A stretch of DNA of 64,000 bases from Microcoleus sp. bin38.metabat.b11b12b14.051 (GCF_013299165.1 NZ_JAAFKD010000002.1:62001-126000); one strand, 5' to 3'; numbered from the stretch's first letter, positions 24,794-35,774 are shown. Program-made: numbers and translations. The notes: generated from the letters alone by a model not told the origin.

Positions 24794-25156
24794 ATGGACA
24801 ACGGCAAAGATTTAGAGTCAGAACAGTTGGAGTCTCAACTGCAATCTCTGACAGAGGCGATTCGGACTTTAGCCGAAAATTGTCAGGGAGACAGCGTGCT
24901 GCTTTTGGGTTTGCTGCGGGCGTTGGAAGCTTTGCACCGGGAAATTCGGGACGGTTTGTTCCAAGCGTCTTTTCCCGACAACCGCCAAGCACTTTACAAA
25001 TTGCTCAGGAATATTGAAGGCAATGGCGGCTGGCCTTACATCCATCGCATGAAACTTCGATCGCTCTTGGGGTACGCCCAACAATTATCTCCCCTAGAAG
25101 ACAATCGGGCCGATTCACCTGAACCCTCGGCTCAGACTGAGGAAGGCATTAAATAG
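24794..25156 (+). CDS. Small hypothetical protein, helical
   Basis: About 120 residues from ATG 24794 (MDNGKDLESEQLE), preceded by a weak aggaag site. The frame is open back to 24548, but the upstream 82 residues have atypical composition and include the psbO promoter region. The protein is acidic and mostly helical (LTEAIRTLAENCQGDSVLLLGLLRALEALHREIRDGLF), with a disordered acidic tail. I do not recognise the family. It is divergent from psbO and convergent with the RTX gene. The 344-bp gap upstream shows no other feature. Confidence 0.65.
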   Translation: MDNGKDLESEQLESQLQSLTEAIRTLAENCQGDSVLLLGLLRALEALHREIRDGLFQASFPDNRQALYKLLRNIEGNGGWPYIHRMKLRSLLGYAQQLSPLEDNRADSPEPSAQTEEGIK

Positions 25157-25239
25157 TTTTGAGCGCTCCAGTTATGAGCTGCGAGTTAATTCACTAACTC
25201 GCAACTCATAACTGGTAGCGAAAGCTCCTGCGATCGTAC

Positions 25240-26859
25240 CTAGAACCCGAAAGGTGTAGGAGGTACCGGTATCGGGAAGATCGGCGTCTGGCCGGGCATT
25301 GGCAACAGTCCGGGAGTCGGCGTCGGGGCGATCGAACTAATTGACACCATCGAAGCAGGTATGGTAATTGTCGGCGCCGTCGGAATCCTCGAAGCCGTCG
25401 GAGTTGGAGTCGCAGTCGTCGGAGTCGGAGTCGTTGTCGTCGGAGTCGGAGTCGTTGTCGCAGTCGTCGGAGTCGGAGTCGTTGTCGTCGGAGTTGGAGT
25501 CGTTGTCGTCGGAGTCGGAGTCGTAGTCGTCGGAGTCGGAGTCGTTGTCGTCGGAGTTGGAGTTGTTGTCGTCGGAGTTGGAGTCGTTGTCGTCGGAGTT
25601 GGAGTCGTTGTCGTCGGAGTTGGAGTCGTTGTCGTCGGAGTTGGAGTCGTAGCCGTCGGAGTTGTTTCCGTCGTAGTCGTAGTCGTAGTCGTAGTCGTAG
25701 TCGTAGTCGTTGGTCTGGGGGAAAACGTCCCAGTCACACTGATAAAATCAGTAGCATCAATCAGCGCCGACGGAGTGTTAACCAAAATTGCTAACAGCTT
25801 GCCGTCAAGTGTAATTACTGTATCTCTGAGATTTGCACCGTTACCTTGGCGGACTTGCAATTGACTGAAAGATAAATTGCTCGGCAGTCCAAAGAAATCC
25901 TCAGCCTCATTGTAATCAGTAATTAAAACCAAACTTCCCGGCCCAGATCCCAATCCAAAAATATCGCTGCCGCTGCCGCCCGTCAGAGTATCCGAACCCT
26001 CACCTCCGATCAGAGAATCATTACCCTCTGCCCCAAATAAATTGTCATTGCCGAAACTGCCCAAAATTGTATCGTCACCGAGACCTCCGGCCAAGGAATC
26101 ATCGGCAAAACCGCCATCGAGAACATCATTACCCTTGCCACCAAACAGGAAGTCATTACCTTCATCTCCCATCAAGCAGTCATCGCCTTCATCGCCGCGA
26201 ATCGTATCCAAACCGCTGCCGCCAGACGCTGTATCGTTAGCCTTGCCGCCGAATATTTGGTCGTTGCCAGATTCTCCCAAGAGCGAATCAGTGCCAGCAT
26301 TGCCGTACAAAGTGTCATCGCCATCGCCCGCGGCAAAGTAGTCGTTGCCGTCACCGCCAAACAGTTGATCCCTGCCGAGACCGCCGTTAAGAGAATCGTT
26401 CCCCACATCTCCGTACAGATAGTCGTCATCACCATTCCCAAACACGGAATCGTCGCCGTCACCGCCTCTGAGGGTGTCGTTCCCAGTACCGCCGGCAATC
26501 ACATCATTGCCCGCATTGCCACGAAGCAAGTCGTCCCCTGCATCTCCCAACAAACTGTCTAACCCGTCGTTGCCGTCGAGGGTATCGTTGCCCAAACCGC
26601 CTTGGATCGAGTCGTCCCCATTGCCACCAGAAAGAAAATCGCGGCCTTGGTTGCCAATGAGTTCGTCATTTCCTTCACCCCCAAACAGCGAATCTGCTCC
26701 GTCGCCTCCCAGAAGCTGGTCCTTGCCTGCGTCTCCTTCTAGGGTGTCATCTCCTCCGGCACCCGAGAGCGTGTCATCGCCATCTAAACCACGAATTCGA
26801 TCGCCCTGGGTCGTACCTAGAATAAAGTCGTTGCTGTCTGTGCCGATCAGGTTTGCCAT
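25240..26859 (-). CDS. RTX-type calcium-binding repeat protein with Thr/Pro-rich tail
   Basis: About 539 residues from ATG 26859 (MANLIGTDSND; gaggag about 13 bases upstream). Residues 10-310 are about 30 glycine-rich nonapeptide repeats (GGxGxDxLx pattern), which form a calcium-binding parallel beta-roll in haemolysin-type exported proteins. A short globular segment (about 310-375) follows, then a Thr/Pro tract of roughly 100 residues in (TTTTPTP)n units and a Pro-rich end. No N-terminal signal peptide is seen; such proteins usually leave by type I secretion using C-terminal signals. No protease, lipase or toxin domain is present, so an extracellular or surface (S-layer-like or motility) role is only a guess. 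The TP tract is encoded by a 21-bp tandem repeat. Confidence 0.9.
   Translation of the reverse strand: MANLIGTDSNDFILGTTQGDRIRGLDGDDTLSGAGGDDTLEGDAGKDQLLGGDGADSLFGGEGNDELIGNQGRDFLSGGNGDDSIQGGLGNDTLDGNDGLDSLLGDAGDDLLRGNAGNDVIAGGTGNDTLRGGDGDDSVFGNGDDDYLYGDVGNDSLNGGLGRDQLFGGDGNDYFAAGDGDDTLYGNAGTDSLLGESGNDQIFGGKANDTASGGSGLDTIRGDEGDDCLMGDEGNDFLFGGKGNDVLDGGFADDSLAGGLGDDTILGSFGNDNLFGAEGNDSLIGGEGSDTLTGGSGSDIFGLGSGPGSLVLITDYNEAEDFFGLPSNLSFSQLQVRQGNGANLRDTVITLDGKLLAILVNTPSALIDATDFISVTGTFSPRPTTTTTTTTTTTTTTETTPTATTPTPTTTTPTPTTTTPTPTTTTPTPTTTTPTPTTTTPTPTTTTPTPTTTTPTPTTTTPTPTTATTTPTPTTTTPTPTTATPTPTASRIPTAPTITIPASMVSISSIAPTPTPGLLPMPGQTPIFPIPVPPTPFGF
25400..25710. repeat. 21-bp coding tandem repeat in the RTX gene (TTTTPTP units)
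   Basis: The DNA unit is based on cggagtcggagtcgttgtcg, repeated about 13 times with third-position variation between gtcgga and gttgga. On the coding strand it gives TTTTPTP heptapeptides, ending in a poly-Thr run. The reverse frame is open but is a by-product of the repeat. Confidence 0.9.
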
Positions 26860-27017
26860 AGGGAATACACCGCTCCTCAATAAAATAAATTGTTTTAAAG
26901 TATGTCAATCGCCTGCGTGACAAGGCATTGCTGCTTGCCTACGTTAGCATAGTTGAGATTTTGCTAATTTGCTTTATGAGCGGGGGAAATTGTGCGAGTG
27001 TCGGGAGGTGCGATCGG

Positions 27018-27214
27018 CAAATAGGTTAGTAGTGAGGACTTTAGTCCGCATCCATCCCAGGACTTTAGTTCGATCGCAAAGCAGAAGAGTTTAAAACCGC
27101 TGGGTGCATCTCAGTTTTACTGTATATCGTCAAATAGGTTAGTAGTGAGGACTTTAGTCCGCATCCATCCCAGGACTTTAGTTTGATCGCAAAGCACAAG
27201 AGTTTAAAACCGCT
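27018..27214. repeat. 84-bp direct duplication containing a palindrome half-unit
   Basis: Two copies of an 84-bp sequence at 27018-27101 and 27131-27214 differ at two positions. Each contains tagtgaggactttagtccgc from the palindrome family, followed by a changed right half (ccaggactttagtt) and the tail gagtttaaaaccgct. They fill most of the 466-bp gap between the RTX gene and the giant kinase. Confidence 0.85.
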
Positions 27215-27229
27215 ATCATCACTATTGAC

Positions 27230-27324
27230 CAATTCCCAATTCCCAATTCCCAATTCCCAATTCCCAATTCCCAATTCCCAATTCCCAATTCCCAATTCCC
27301 AATTCCCAATTCCCAATTCCCAAT
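27230..27324. repeat. Heptanucleotide array (caattcc)x13
   Basis: About 13.5 perfect period-7 units ending 3 bases before the stop codon of the giant kinase gene on the minus strand. Confidence 0.95.
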
Positions 27325-27326
27325 GA

Positions 27327-30300
27327 CTAATAACTTTGTTCATTAACAGGCAACACGATCGCAAATTCAGTTCCATTTCCCTGATGGGAATTCACCTCAA
27401 TGGTGCCGCCATGTTTCTCGACAACTATTTGGCGGGCGATCGCCAATCCCAATCCTGTACCTTTTCCTACCGCCTTCGTGGTGAACAAATGGTCGAATAT
27501 CCGCTGTTTTAATTCTTCTGTCATCCCCGCACCGTTATCGGCAATTGTAATGACAATGTGGCGATCGCCCTCCCAACCGCTGTAAATCTTGATACAGTTA
27601 GGATTAGCTTCAATTTCGGCAAAACTGCGGCCTTGACTTGACTCTTCCAAGGCATCGATCGCATTTGCCAGCAAGTTCATAAAAACTTGATTTAACTGAC
27701 CGGGAAAGCATTCGATTTTCGGGATATTTCCGTACTCTGTAACGACTTCAATCGCCGGACGGTGTTCGTTAGCTTTCAGCCGGTGTTTCAAAATTAAGAT
27801 GGTGCTGTCAATCCCTTCATGGACATTAAAGGGCACTTTATAGTCTTTGTCGGCCCTGGAGAAGGTGCGGAGGCTGGTGCTGATGCCGCGAATGCGATCG
27901 CATCCCACCTTCATCGATGACAGCATCTTGGGCAAATCTTCCACCAGATAATCTAAATCAATATCCTCAGCATTCTGCTCGATTTCTGTTCCGGCATTCG
28001 GGAATATTTTCTGATACAATTGCAACTGACCAATGATATCTTTAAACCCAGCAGTTGCTTCTGTCAGATTGCCGCTGATAAAGCCGACAGGATTGTTAAT
28101 TTCGTGGGCGACACCCGCTACGAGATTGCCCAAGGCGGACATTTTTTCACTTTGTACGAGTTGTAACTGGGCTTGCTGTAAGTCCAAGAGCGATCGTTCT
28201 AATTCTTGGGCATAAGTTTGAGATTGTTGGTACAAGCGGGCATTTTCTAGCGAGATTGCCGCTTGGGCGCACAACAGTTGGATGACTTGAGTGCGATCTT
28301 GTGTAAATGCCCCGATTGTCAAGTTATTTTCTAGATACAGCAACCCGATTAATTTACCCTGATGCAAAATCGGCGCGCACAGCACACTTTTGGGCTTTTG
28401 CTCCATCAAATACGGCTCTGCCATAAAATCGTTTTGTGCTGCTGCATTATCCAAAATTACAGTTTCCAAAGTGCGCTTAACATAGTTGACTACAGCAGCA
28501 GGAATCTCCTTTCTATCTGACAGCGGTACAGACATTGAGATGACATCTTCATCCAGAGATGCTACGGCTTCGATCGCCATATTCTCATCCTTAATCAACA
28601 GCAAAACTGATTTTGTTGCCCCGGCATTTTCTAGCAACACAGACATGAGTGAAGCAAGCAATTTTTCTAATTCTATTTCACTAGACAGAGCTTGGGAAGC
28701 TTTGAAAATCGTGTGGAAATCGATGGCTTCCGAAATACTGCTGCTCGATGATTTAGTTGTTTGGAATGTTTGATGTAATACTGAGGATGTATTGATGGTT
28801 TGTCGGCTCCTTTCGCTGATGGCAGAACGGTTGTGTTTTGCCTGCAATATGGGAGCCAGAAGTTGCGGATAGCGTTTTTCTAAGTCATCGATTTTGGCTT
28901 TAGCACCCCAGCGGGCGTAGCAGTAGTATGCTTCTTGCATATAGGATTGGGCGACTTTTTCTTTGCCCCAATCGAGGTAGAATTTTGCTGCTAGTTCGTT
29001 GGCTAGGGCTTCTTCTTGGATGTATTCGTTTTGTTTGGCACCAGCGATCGCGCGATCGTATAAATCGATAGCTTCAGCTTTGTTACCTAAAAATCGGTAT
29101 TTTTGTGCTTCTACCAATTGCCACTTATGCAAATAATTCATCGGGGCGTGTTCTGCCCAATGCTGCAACTGCATTTGATTTTCCTCAACTCGTTGCTGCT
29201 GCATTTCTAAGTCACCCTCGGAGTCAAGAGTTGCAGCAAAGGCGATGAGTGAGTCATAGAAATAGAGACCAGCTTCGTAAGTATATCCTAAGCCTCCGGC
29301 GATATAGTCTCTTGTTGTAGCGATATCTTCTGCTGCCCCAGCAATATTTCCCAGCAGAAATTTCACCATCGCCCTGTACGCATAGAAGCTGAAGAGGCGG
29401 TAGAAATCGTTAGAGGCGATCGCCTGAGAAACCAGCTTTTCCTCATACCTGCTGTCTGCAAACGAAATTTCAGCTTGGTCGGCATTACCCAATAAACATA
29501 GCGTTGTTGCCAAATAAATCGAACAATAATTTGCCGCCGTTTGTTGGTTGATATCTATTAATTGCTGGCGGTATGCCCGAATTTGGAACTCTAGTTCTGG
29601 TAAAGGTACACCGCACCAGTAAGCATTTGCACAAAAGCCATGCCCGTTATACCCAACAAACTCTAGATTCCCTGTTTCTAATCCAGCTTGATAGCCGGCG
29701 TGAACAATGGGGAGGGTTCCCCGCAAATGCGATTTCCGGTGGTACAAAGACAGTCCGATCACCAGAAAAGTTGGAGGGCGAATATTTTTAGCATCAGCAA
29801 ACATGGCAAGACGGTAAGCTAATTGACAAAACCGATCGGCTCCCGCTACATCTTGTAAAAAGTTGTTGAGAAAAACGCCATAGCAACTATAGCTATAAGC
29901 TGAAATACGACTGTTGCCATATTGAATAGATAAATTTACCTGTAAGGCAATCACCAGCCCAAACAGAGGCGAACCAGCTATGTAACAAGCTGGCGAAATA
30001 CTTGCCGCCACTTGCATCGCGGCCAACATTTCGGGATTTGCCATCGCTGGCAGATCGAATAACTCTTCTATTGGTCGATCGCCGATCGAGCGATTAATTT
30101 CCTCCATTGCTTGTTGAATATCTTCTAATTTAGGAGAGTCGGGAAACTCAAATCCTAATTCTTTAAGAATCAACAGCCCGATAGAAATTGCTGCTAATAA
30201 CTCTTTTTGGGATGATAATGCCTGAATTTTGATGGTGTAAATGCCCACTTGCTCTAGAGGAGTCTTGATCTGACGAATCGCAGTGTCAATCCACTGATTC

Positions 30301-32813
30301 ATCTGGTCAAATTCGCCACATAGTGAAGCTACTTCGGCTGCTAGCTCGTGCAAGGTCAATGTCATCTGGTAGTGTCGCTGCCAAGCATCGTCTGACAGCA
30401 AATTTAGCCCGATCTCAGCATACTCGCGAGCAGCTTGATAGGCAGTAGCAGCTCTGGCTTTGCGAGCTGCCGTAAGATTAAGTTGCGCTAAATTATCGCG
30501 TTCTGTTTGGCCTTCAATCAGCGCAATCCCATAATTCAACTGATTGACTACTGAAAATATTTGCTCTTCTATAGCTGCGGGTGAAATTTGCTGGAGCAGC
30601 AATTGTCCAATGTGATAGTGAGCGCGCGCTCGCTCTTGTTCGGGAATTAGTGAATAGGCGGCTTGCTGAACGCGATCGTGCAAAAACTTGTAATTAACCA
30701 CCTCATAATTTTCTGCCTCATCTCGTATTTCCCGCCCCACATAAAATTTATAGATTTCAGTTTCAGGCAGGATTAAACCTTCTTGCAATGCCTTCCACAA
30801 ATTTGCGGCTGTTTCCGTTGTTAATTGCTCAGAGATCACGGCCAGAGTCGCCAAATCAAACTGATTACCCATGCACGCCGCTAATTTCAACACATTCTGC
30901 GTGGCTTCCGGTAACTTCTGCAACTGCAACGCTATAAACTCCACCACATCATCCGTCAGTGCCGCTTCCCGTACTCGAACAATATCGCACTGCCAGCCCC
31001 CCGTAGCCCTGCCTTGCTCAGGGGGGGTGGGCGGGGTCAAACTAATGAACCCATCTTGATGCAGTGCCTTAAGAAACTGCGTCGCAAAAAATGGATTACA
31101 TTGAGTTTTTTGTGCCACCAAATCAGTCAAAGGTTTTGCCAAATCTGGAACACAATTGAGCGTATCAGCAACCAAATCATTTAGATTTTCTGCACTCAAA
31201 GGTTTCAGTGTAATCGTATTCACCGTTGCCCCAGCTTTGATTACTCCATCCAGTGTCAGCATCAACGGATGTGCGGGCGATACTTCATTATCTCGGTAGG
31301 CACCAATTACCAATAAATAACCAGTTTCCGATTCTGACATCAGCAGTTGCATTAACTGTAAGGATGCGGAATCTGCCCACTGCAAGTCATCCAAAAATAT
31401 CACCAGCGGATGTTCAGCTTTTGCGAACACCTGAATAAAGTTTTGCAACAGCAAATTAAACCGATTCTGTGCCGCATTTCCCGAAAGTTCGGTGGCTGGT
31501 GGTTGTGGCCCAATGATTTTTTCGAGTTCCGGAATTACTTCAATAATGACTTGCGTGTTATCGCCCAATGTTTGCAATATTTGAGTTTGCCATTTTTGCA
31601 ACTCTTCGTCACTTTCGCCCAGCAATTGTCCCATTAAATCTTGAAACGCTTGCACAAATGCTTTCAAGGGAATATTCCGGTTAAATTGGTCGAATTTACC
31701 TTTGATGAAATAACCCCGTTGCCGTACAATTGGTTTGTGAACTTCATTGACAATTGCAGTTTTCCCAATTCCTGAAAAACCTGCCACTAACATCATTTCG
31801 ACCCCCCTGTGTCCCCCCTTGGTAAGGGGGGATGAAAGGGGGGTCGCAACGCGCTCAAAGGCTTCTAGTAGGGTTTGTACTTCGGTTTCTCTCCCGTAGA
31901 GTTTCTCTGGTATGCTGAAGCGATCGCACAAATCCCTCTGACCTATTTCAAAGCCTTGTATTTTACCACTTTCTTGTAATTGACGCCAACACAATTGTAA
32001 GTCAAATTTCAGCCCCAAAGCACTCTGATAGCGGTTTTCAGCATTCTTAGCCATTAATTTGCTGACAATATCCGAGAGTACCTGCGGGATTTGCGGATTG
32101 ATGTGGTGCAGCGGTGGCGGCTGCTTGGCAATATGACAGTGTACCAATTCCATCGCATCGTTGCTTTGAAACGGCAACTCTCCCGCCAGCAATTCGTAAA
32201 AAGTCACACCCAAAGAATAGAAATCTGTGCGGTAGTCAATACCGCGATTCATCCTTCCCGTTTGTTCGGGTGACAAATAGCCGAGTGTGCCTTCGAGCAC
32301 GTTAGGATTTATGAGGGTTTGAGTTTCCCTCGGTAGCAAAGATGCGATGCTAAAGTCAATCAGTTTGACTTCTTTGGTTTGGGGATTAATTAAAATATTG
32401 GCTGGCTTAATATCTTTATGAATGATGCGGTGGCGGCAAAGTATATCTAATGTACTGCTGATGTCGATCGCCATTGGCAACAATTCACTCAAATTCGGCG
32501 CATTTTCCCCTTGTTCTCTCCATTCCTTGAGAGAGATTCCCCCGAAGTCTTCCATTACCAGCGCATAGCTATTTTGGTATGCTTCTAAGCTGTAGGTTTG
32601 GATGATTCCGGGTAAATTCAGGTTTTTGGCGATCGTATATTGATTGCGAAATTGCACCAGTTCGCTGAAGCTGGGATACTCGCTGTGCAAGACTTTGATG
32701 GCTACCGGCTGTTTGTCGCAGAGGCGAATTCCGCGGTAAACTAGGGTGCGCGTTCCTGAGTAAATGCGATCGAGGGTTTCATAACCTGTTAATGTAAAAT
32801 TTTGAGTTGTCAT
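27327..32813 (-). CDS. Giant Ser/Thr kinase - AAA ATPase - GAF - histidine kinase protein
   Basis: An 1828-residue multidomain signalling protein. Domains in order: Hanks-type kinase (about 8-275; [10 protein letters not shown] and IDFSIAS in place of canonical DFG), AAA/STAND ATPase (about 310-600; Walker [10 protein letters not shown], Walker [13 protein letters not shown]), a long TPR-like helical region (about 700-1350), GAF (about 1390-1545), coiled coil, HisKA with [15 protein letters not shown], and HATPase with [19 protein letters not shown] and [11 protein letters not shown]. This composite is common in filamentous cyanobacteria; no response regulator is adjacent. Two short repeat-derived peptides interrupt it ([15 protein letters not shown] at about 31798-31850 and [14 protein letters not shown] at about 30995-31040). 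Cytoplasmic. Confidence 0.93.
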   Translation of the reverse strand: MTTQNFTLTGYETLDRIYSGTRTLVYRGIRLCDKQPVAIKVLHSEYPSFSELVQFRNQYTIAKNLNLPGIIQTYSLEAYQNSYALVMEDFGGISLKEWREQGENAPNLSELLPMAIDISSTLDILCRHRIIHKDIKPANILINPQTKEVKLIDFSIASLLPRETQTLINPNVLEGTLGYLSPEQTGRMNRGIDYRTDFYSLGVTFYELLAGELPFQSNDAMELVHCHIAKQPPPLHHINPQIPQVLSDIVSKLMAKNAENRYQSALGLKFDLQLCWRQLQESGKIQGFEIGQRDLCDRFSIPEKLYGRETEVQTLLEAFERVATPLSSPLTKGGHRGVEMMLVAGFSGIGKTAIVNEVHKPIVRQRGYFIKGKFDQFNRNIPLKAFVQAFQDLMGQLLGESDEELQKWQTQILQTLGDNTQVIIEVIPELEKIIGPQPPATELSGNAAQNRFNLLLQNFIQVFAKAEHPLVIFLDDLQWADSASLQLMQLLMSESETGYLLVIGAYRDNEVSPAHPLMLTLDGVIKAGATVNTITLKPLSAENLNDLVADTLNCVPDLAKPLTDLVAQKTQCNPFFATQFLKALHQDGFISLTPPTPPEQGRATGGWQCDIVRVREAALTDDVVEFIALQLQKLPEATQNVLKLAACMGNQFDLATLAVISEQLTTETAANLWKALQEGLILPETEIYKFYVGREIRDEAENYEVVNYKFLHDRVQQAAYSLIPEQERARAHYHIGQLLLQQISPAAIEEQIFSVVNQLNYGIALIEGQTERDNLAQLNLTAARKARAATAYQAAREYAEIGLNLLSDDAWQRHYQMTLTLHELAAEVASLCGEFDQMNQWIDTAIRQIKTPLEQVGIYTIKIQALSSQKELLAAISIGLLILKELGFEFPDSPKLEDIQQAMEEINRSIGDRPIEELFDLPAMANPEMLAAMQVAASISPACYIAGSPLFGLVIALQVNLSIQYGNSRISAYSYSCYGVFLNNFLQDVAGADRFCQLAYRLAMFADAKNIRPPTFLVIGLSLYHRKSHLRGTLPIVHAGYQAGLETGNLEFVGYNGHGFCANAYWCGVPLPELEFQIRAYRQQLIDINQQTAANYCSIYLATTLCLLGNADQAEISFADSRYEEKLVSQAIASNDFYRLFSFYAYRAMVKFLLGNIAGAAEDIATTRDYIAGGLGYTYEAGLYFYDSLIAFAATLDSEGDLEMQQQRVEENQMQLQHWAEHAPMNYLHKWQLVEAQKYRFLGNKAEAIDLYDRAIAGAKQNEYIQEEALANELAAKFYLDWGKEKVAQSYMQEAYYCYARWGAKAKIDDLEKRYPQLLAPILQAKHNRSAISERSRQTINTSSVLHQTFQTTKSSSSSISEAIDFHTIFKASQALSSEIELEKLLASLMSVLLENAGATKSVLLLIKDENMAIEAVASLDEDVISMSVPLSDRKEIPAAVVNYVKRTLETVILDNAAAQNDFMAEPYLMEQKPKSVLCAPILHQGKLIGLLYLENNLTIGAFTQDRTQVIQLLCAQAAISLENARLYQQSQTYAQELERSLLDLQQAQLQLVQSEKMSALGNLVAGVAHEINNPVGFISGNLTEATAGFKDIIGQLQLYQKIFPNAGTEIEQNAEDIDLDYLVEDLPKMLSSMKVGCDRIRGISTSLRTFSRADKDYKVPFNVHEGIDSTILILKHRLKANEHRPAIEVVTEYGNIPKIECFPGQLNQVFMNLLANAIDALEESSQGRSFAEIEANPNCIKIYSGWEGDRHIVITIADNGAGMTEELKQRIFDHLFTTKAVGKGTGLGLAIARQIVVEKHGGTIEVNSHQGNGTEFAIVLPVNEQSY

Positions 32814-32979
32814 ATTTTTATTATTTGCCTCATCCGTGGGCTATATGTAGCTTAACAGAAGCAAATTGAATTTCCAGTCACAGTGATTGTTAAGTAAAAT
32901 GAACATGACATAGATCGCTCAACGATTGTGATACCAGTCACTGATACAATAGCCTTTTTAAGATTAATAAATTATATTT

Positions 32980-33963
32980 TTATGGAAAATTGAATAGCCA
33001 CATCCAGATCGGAATAGTGAACAATAAACTAACGCAGCCCATGCCGATCGCAGTTACGGTCAATTCGCGATCGAGATTGAAAACTTCTGCCAGCAAAGTA
33101 GTACCAAAAGCCGGAGGCATCGCCATTTGCAGCACCAGCGAAAGGCGCGGCACACCTCCCATCCCAAACAAAGTTAAACCCGTGCCAAATATCAAAGGAA
33201 CTAACAGCATTTTAATCGCCAGACAAGCCAAAACTTGTTTGAGATTGTGCAAAGAATTCAAATTGCTCAACTGCATTCCGATCGTCATCAAAGATAAACT
33301 AATCACAGCCCAAGCAGCAGTTGTTAACAATCCTGCCATTTGTGCCGGTAGCGGCAAGCTGCGCGAGACAAATCCCATACCGAGAGCCCACAGTGCCGGA
33401 TTCTGAAAAATTGCCCCCAGGAGAGTCAACCAATCCTGATGCAAACTGCTGTTACCGCAGTAAGAGGCGATCGCAATTCCGAGTAAATTGATGGCGATAC
33501 CAGTACCCAGCAAATCGTAAAACAATGCCCAGGCGAAGTGTTCCGAGCCCAATAAAGACAAGCTGATGGGAATTCCTAAAAAACCCGTATTCCCAAACAT
33601 CGCCGCTAACAAAAAGCTGCCTTGAGTCGGCAAATTCCAGGTGGTTTTGCACTCCGAGGTATTTTTGCCCGGATCGAGAATGTTGAGACGTTTTTCGCTG
33701 ACGAAATTGACCGCAATCCAAGCAAGTCCGCCACCTGCTAGAGTAGCCACACCAGCTATCAGCGGTGCAATCAAAATAGCGCCAGATAAATTGGCGCCAC
33801 GGATGAAAGCAACAATACTCAACGGAGTGCCAAAGTAGAAAAGAAACTTGGCTAAATATGTAGAAGAGATTCTCGGTAGGAGGCGGCCGAGAATAAATCC
33901 GACTGCTACCCATCCGATTAAATTTAGATATAGTTTGAGCAGCGGATTGTCTAAATTTAGCAT
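32980..33963 (-). CDS. AEC-family membrane transporter
   Basis: A 327-residue protein with about ten membrane segments arranged as two five-helix bundles. Landmarks are the N-terminal LIGWVAVGFILGRLLP, the middle GSFLLAAMFGNTGFLGIPIS motif (NTGFLG is typical of the auxin-efflux-carrier family) and the C-terminal PPAFGTTLLAEVFNLD. Bacterial AEC proteins move organic anions such as malate, or remain undefined. It is transcribed alone between the giant kinase and the RNase D-like gene. Confidence 0.88.
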   Translation of the reverse strand: MLNLDNPLLKLYLNLIGWVAVGFILGRLLPRISSTYLAKFLFYFGTPLSIVAFIRGANLSGAILIAPLIAGVATLAGGGLAWIAVNFVSEKRLNILDPGKNTSECKTTWNLPTQGSFLLAAMFGNTGFLGIPISLSLLGSEHFAWALFYDLLGTGIAINLLGIAIASYCGNSSLHQDWLTLLGAIFQNPALWALGMGFVSRSLPLPAQMAGLLTTAAWAVISLSLMTIGMQLSNLNSLHNLKQVLACLAIKMLLVPLIFGTGLTLFGMGGVPRLSLVLQMAMPPAFGTTLLAEVFNLDRELTVTAIGMGCVSLLFTIPIWMWLFNFP

Positions 33964-34240
33964 AATTAATTAAATATTTTAGGACTTGTGCGGGTGGTCA
34001 GAAACCGGGTTTTTTTACGAAAATATTTTTTTCCCCCCGCAGATTCGGTAAAAAACCCGGTTTTTTTGGTCTTAATGTGCGAATTAAAAGAGAGCGATAC
34101 ACCCTACAAATACACTTATATCATTTTTGAATAATTGTATAATGTTCGATCGTGCGGACTTCAGTTATCTTCCGAATTGAGCGGACTGAAGTCCTCACTA
34201 CGAACCATTTTTTCGTGTAACTTACAGAAAAATATATTAC
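33964..34240. repeat. Intergenic with cccggtttt repeats and a palindrome copy
   Basis: Two facing copies of the agaaaccgggttt motif (33998-34012 and about 34050-34066) form a long hairpin with a T-rich end. The nested-palindrome inner arms are present at 34144-34206 (gtgcggacttcagt / actgaagtcctcactac). No gene. Confidence 0.75.
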
Positions 34241-35536
34241 TTAAAACGGAATTTCCTCATCTTCATCTTCCACAGTCTTAGCCGTCATCCGCCAACTGGT
34301 AATATACTCAATTTGCACATCAATTTTATTGATCGCATCGCCTAACTGCTTTTGAATATATTGAGTCAACGTCACCATAAAATCTAACTCAACTCCCACA
34401 GACTGCACAAGTTTAGCCAATCTAGCAAAATCCACCTTCAAAATCGAGGAACTCGATAACTTAAAATGAGAAGTATTGCTCTTATTTTGCACGAACATTG
34501 CTTTTTTTATCCGCTCTTTCAGATGCTCAACTTCCGAATCCAGCAACTTCCACTCGGGCAAAATTTCTTGATACCTATTTCCCAATACTGTTAAATCTTC
34601 ACTCTCCGGTTCCGGGACAATTTTCTTAGTAGTAGATTTTCGCCGTTGCTGTACAATAGAATTCAACCGCCAACTAGCAATATCCTCAACTTGTAAAGAT
34701 GGATGACTAATAAGTTCCCCTAACTGTTTTTGAATTTCTTTCGTCAGCGTCACTGGAAAATTTAACTCAATTCCCTGAGTTTGTGTCAGTCTCGCCAGTG
34801 TCATAAAATCAACTTTCATCGTGATCGAACTGGAAAGCTGAAAACAAGAGCTATCTTTGAGCTTTTGCGCCATCATCGCTGCTTTAAATCGTTCTTTAAC
34901 TTCAGCTATTTCTGAGTCAAGTGGCTTCCACTGAGATTCTATTTTCTGATATTTTTCCCCCAATGCTGCCAAGTTTTCCGTTGCTGGTTCGGGATAAGAT
35001 TGGGCAAGGATTTCTAGCAGGCGTTGATGCACTCTGGCTAAATACACTGCGTCCATTTTGGCATATTCTAGCTGCTTCTCTGTCAGGGGACGCTTTGCCC
35101 AATCGCCACTTTGTTCTGTTTTATTTACATAAGTAATGCCACAAAGTGTTTCGATTAATGTTTTGAGTTGTCGGTTGGGTAATGGCAGAATGTAAGCTGG
35201 AATCTGTCTCGACATTTTTAATGTGCAAGTGACATTCTGGGCGTCGTCATTTCCCAAAAATCTGATGTCATAGCTGGCGCTGTGGAAGACTTTTTCAATA
35301 TCTGGATTTACCATGATTTGGTTGATAAAATCTTTGGCTAATTCAGGTTGATCTAAGACATCTAGTATAAAAATAGCATCTCCTGTCGCATCGGTGGAGT
35401 CTGCTAATACTTGAATTAGTGATAATCTGGGGTTGGATTTATAGTCTGCTATTTCTGTGTCAACCCACAGGATTTTAGCTTGGGAAAATTTATCGATGAG
35501 TGCTTTGATGTCGTTGGGTGCTGTTAAATAAGGCAT
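34241..35536 (-). CDS. RNase D-like 3'-5' exonuclease with duplicated C-terminal domain
   Basis: A 431-residue protein. Residues 1-175 form a DEDDy exonuclease domain: D26 and E28 in WVDTEIADY, D90 in HSASYDIRFLG, and Y158/D162 in LEYAKMDAVYLARV, so all four metal ligands and the Tyr are present. RNase D family enzymes trim RNA 3' ends. Instead of standard HRDC domains, the C-terminal part holds two copies of a roughly 103-residue unit, about 189-291 and 315-417. Both have EKYQKI/NRYQEI, LDSE, KERxKxAM, F(Q/K)LSSS, KVDF, GxEL, IQKQLG and SWR at matching positions. A short acidic tail (VEDEDEEIPF) ends the protein. Monocistronic. Confidence 0.87.
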   Translation of the reverse strand: MPYLTAPNDIKALIDKFSQAKILWVDTEIADYKSNPRLSLIQVLADSTDATGDAIFILDVLDQPELAKDFINQIMVNPDIEKVFHSASYDIRFLGNDDAQNVTCTLKMSRQIPAYILPLPNRQLKTLIETLCGITYVNKTEQSGDWAKRPLTEKQLEYAKMDAVYLARVHQRLLEILAQSYPEPATENLAALGEKYQKIESQWKPLDSEIAEVKERFKAAMMAQKLKDSSCFQLSSSITMKVDFMTLARLTQTQGIELNFPVTLTKEIQKQLGELISHPSLQVEDIASWRLNSIVQQRRKSTTKKIVPEPESEDLTVLGNRYQEILPEWKLLDSEVEHLKERIKKAMFVQNKSNTSHFKLSSSSILKVDFARLAKLVQSVGVELDFMVTLTQYIQKQLGDAINKIDVQIEYITSWRMTAKTVEDEDEEIPF

Positions 35537-35633
35537 TTTTACAGACTTTTACTATTGATTTTATGCTTATATTATGCTATAGTAATTATAGTGTCAATTA
35601 TCAACAAGCAAAATCGCAAACACACGCACAACT

Positions 35634-35774
35634 AGGGCTATTTCATTCTCGAAAAAACGAGGGTTTTGTAGGGGTAGTGCCCCCGTGCCTACCCCCCCAC
35701 CGAAGAATTATCGTTCATTTCAGGCATCGGGGCAACCACGGGGGGATGGCCCCTACAAAGAATGAAATAGCCCT
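35634..35774. mobile_element. MITE family C (141 bp) with 8-bp target duplication
   Basis: Perfect 16-bp terminal inverted repeats agggctatttcattct and inverse, flanked by the direct repeat gcacaact (35626-35633 and 35775-35782). An inner pair of gtaggggtagtgcccccgtg-like arms makes most of the element foldable. No coding capacity. Confidence 0.92.

Noticed and set aside
25361-25864. Plus-strand 167-residue Val/Gly protein
   Set aside because: It is the antisense reading of the 21-bp repeat in the RTX gene; composition is pure repeat and there is no ribosome-binding site.
27065-27376. 103-residue ORF with repeated LGIGNWE
   Set aside because: Translation of the caattcc heptamer array.
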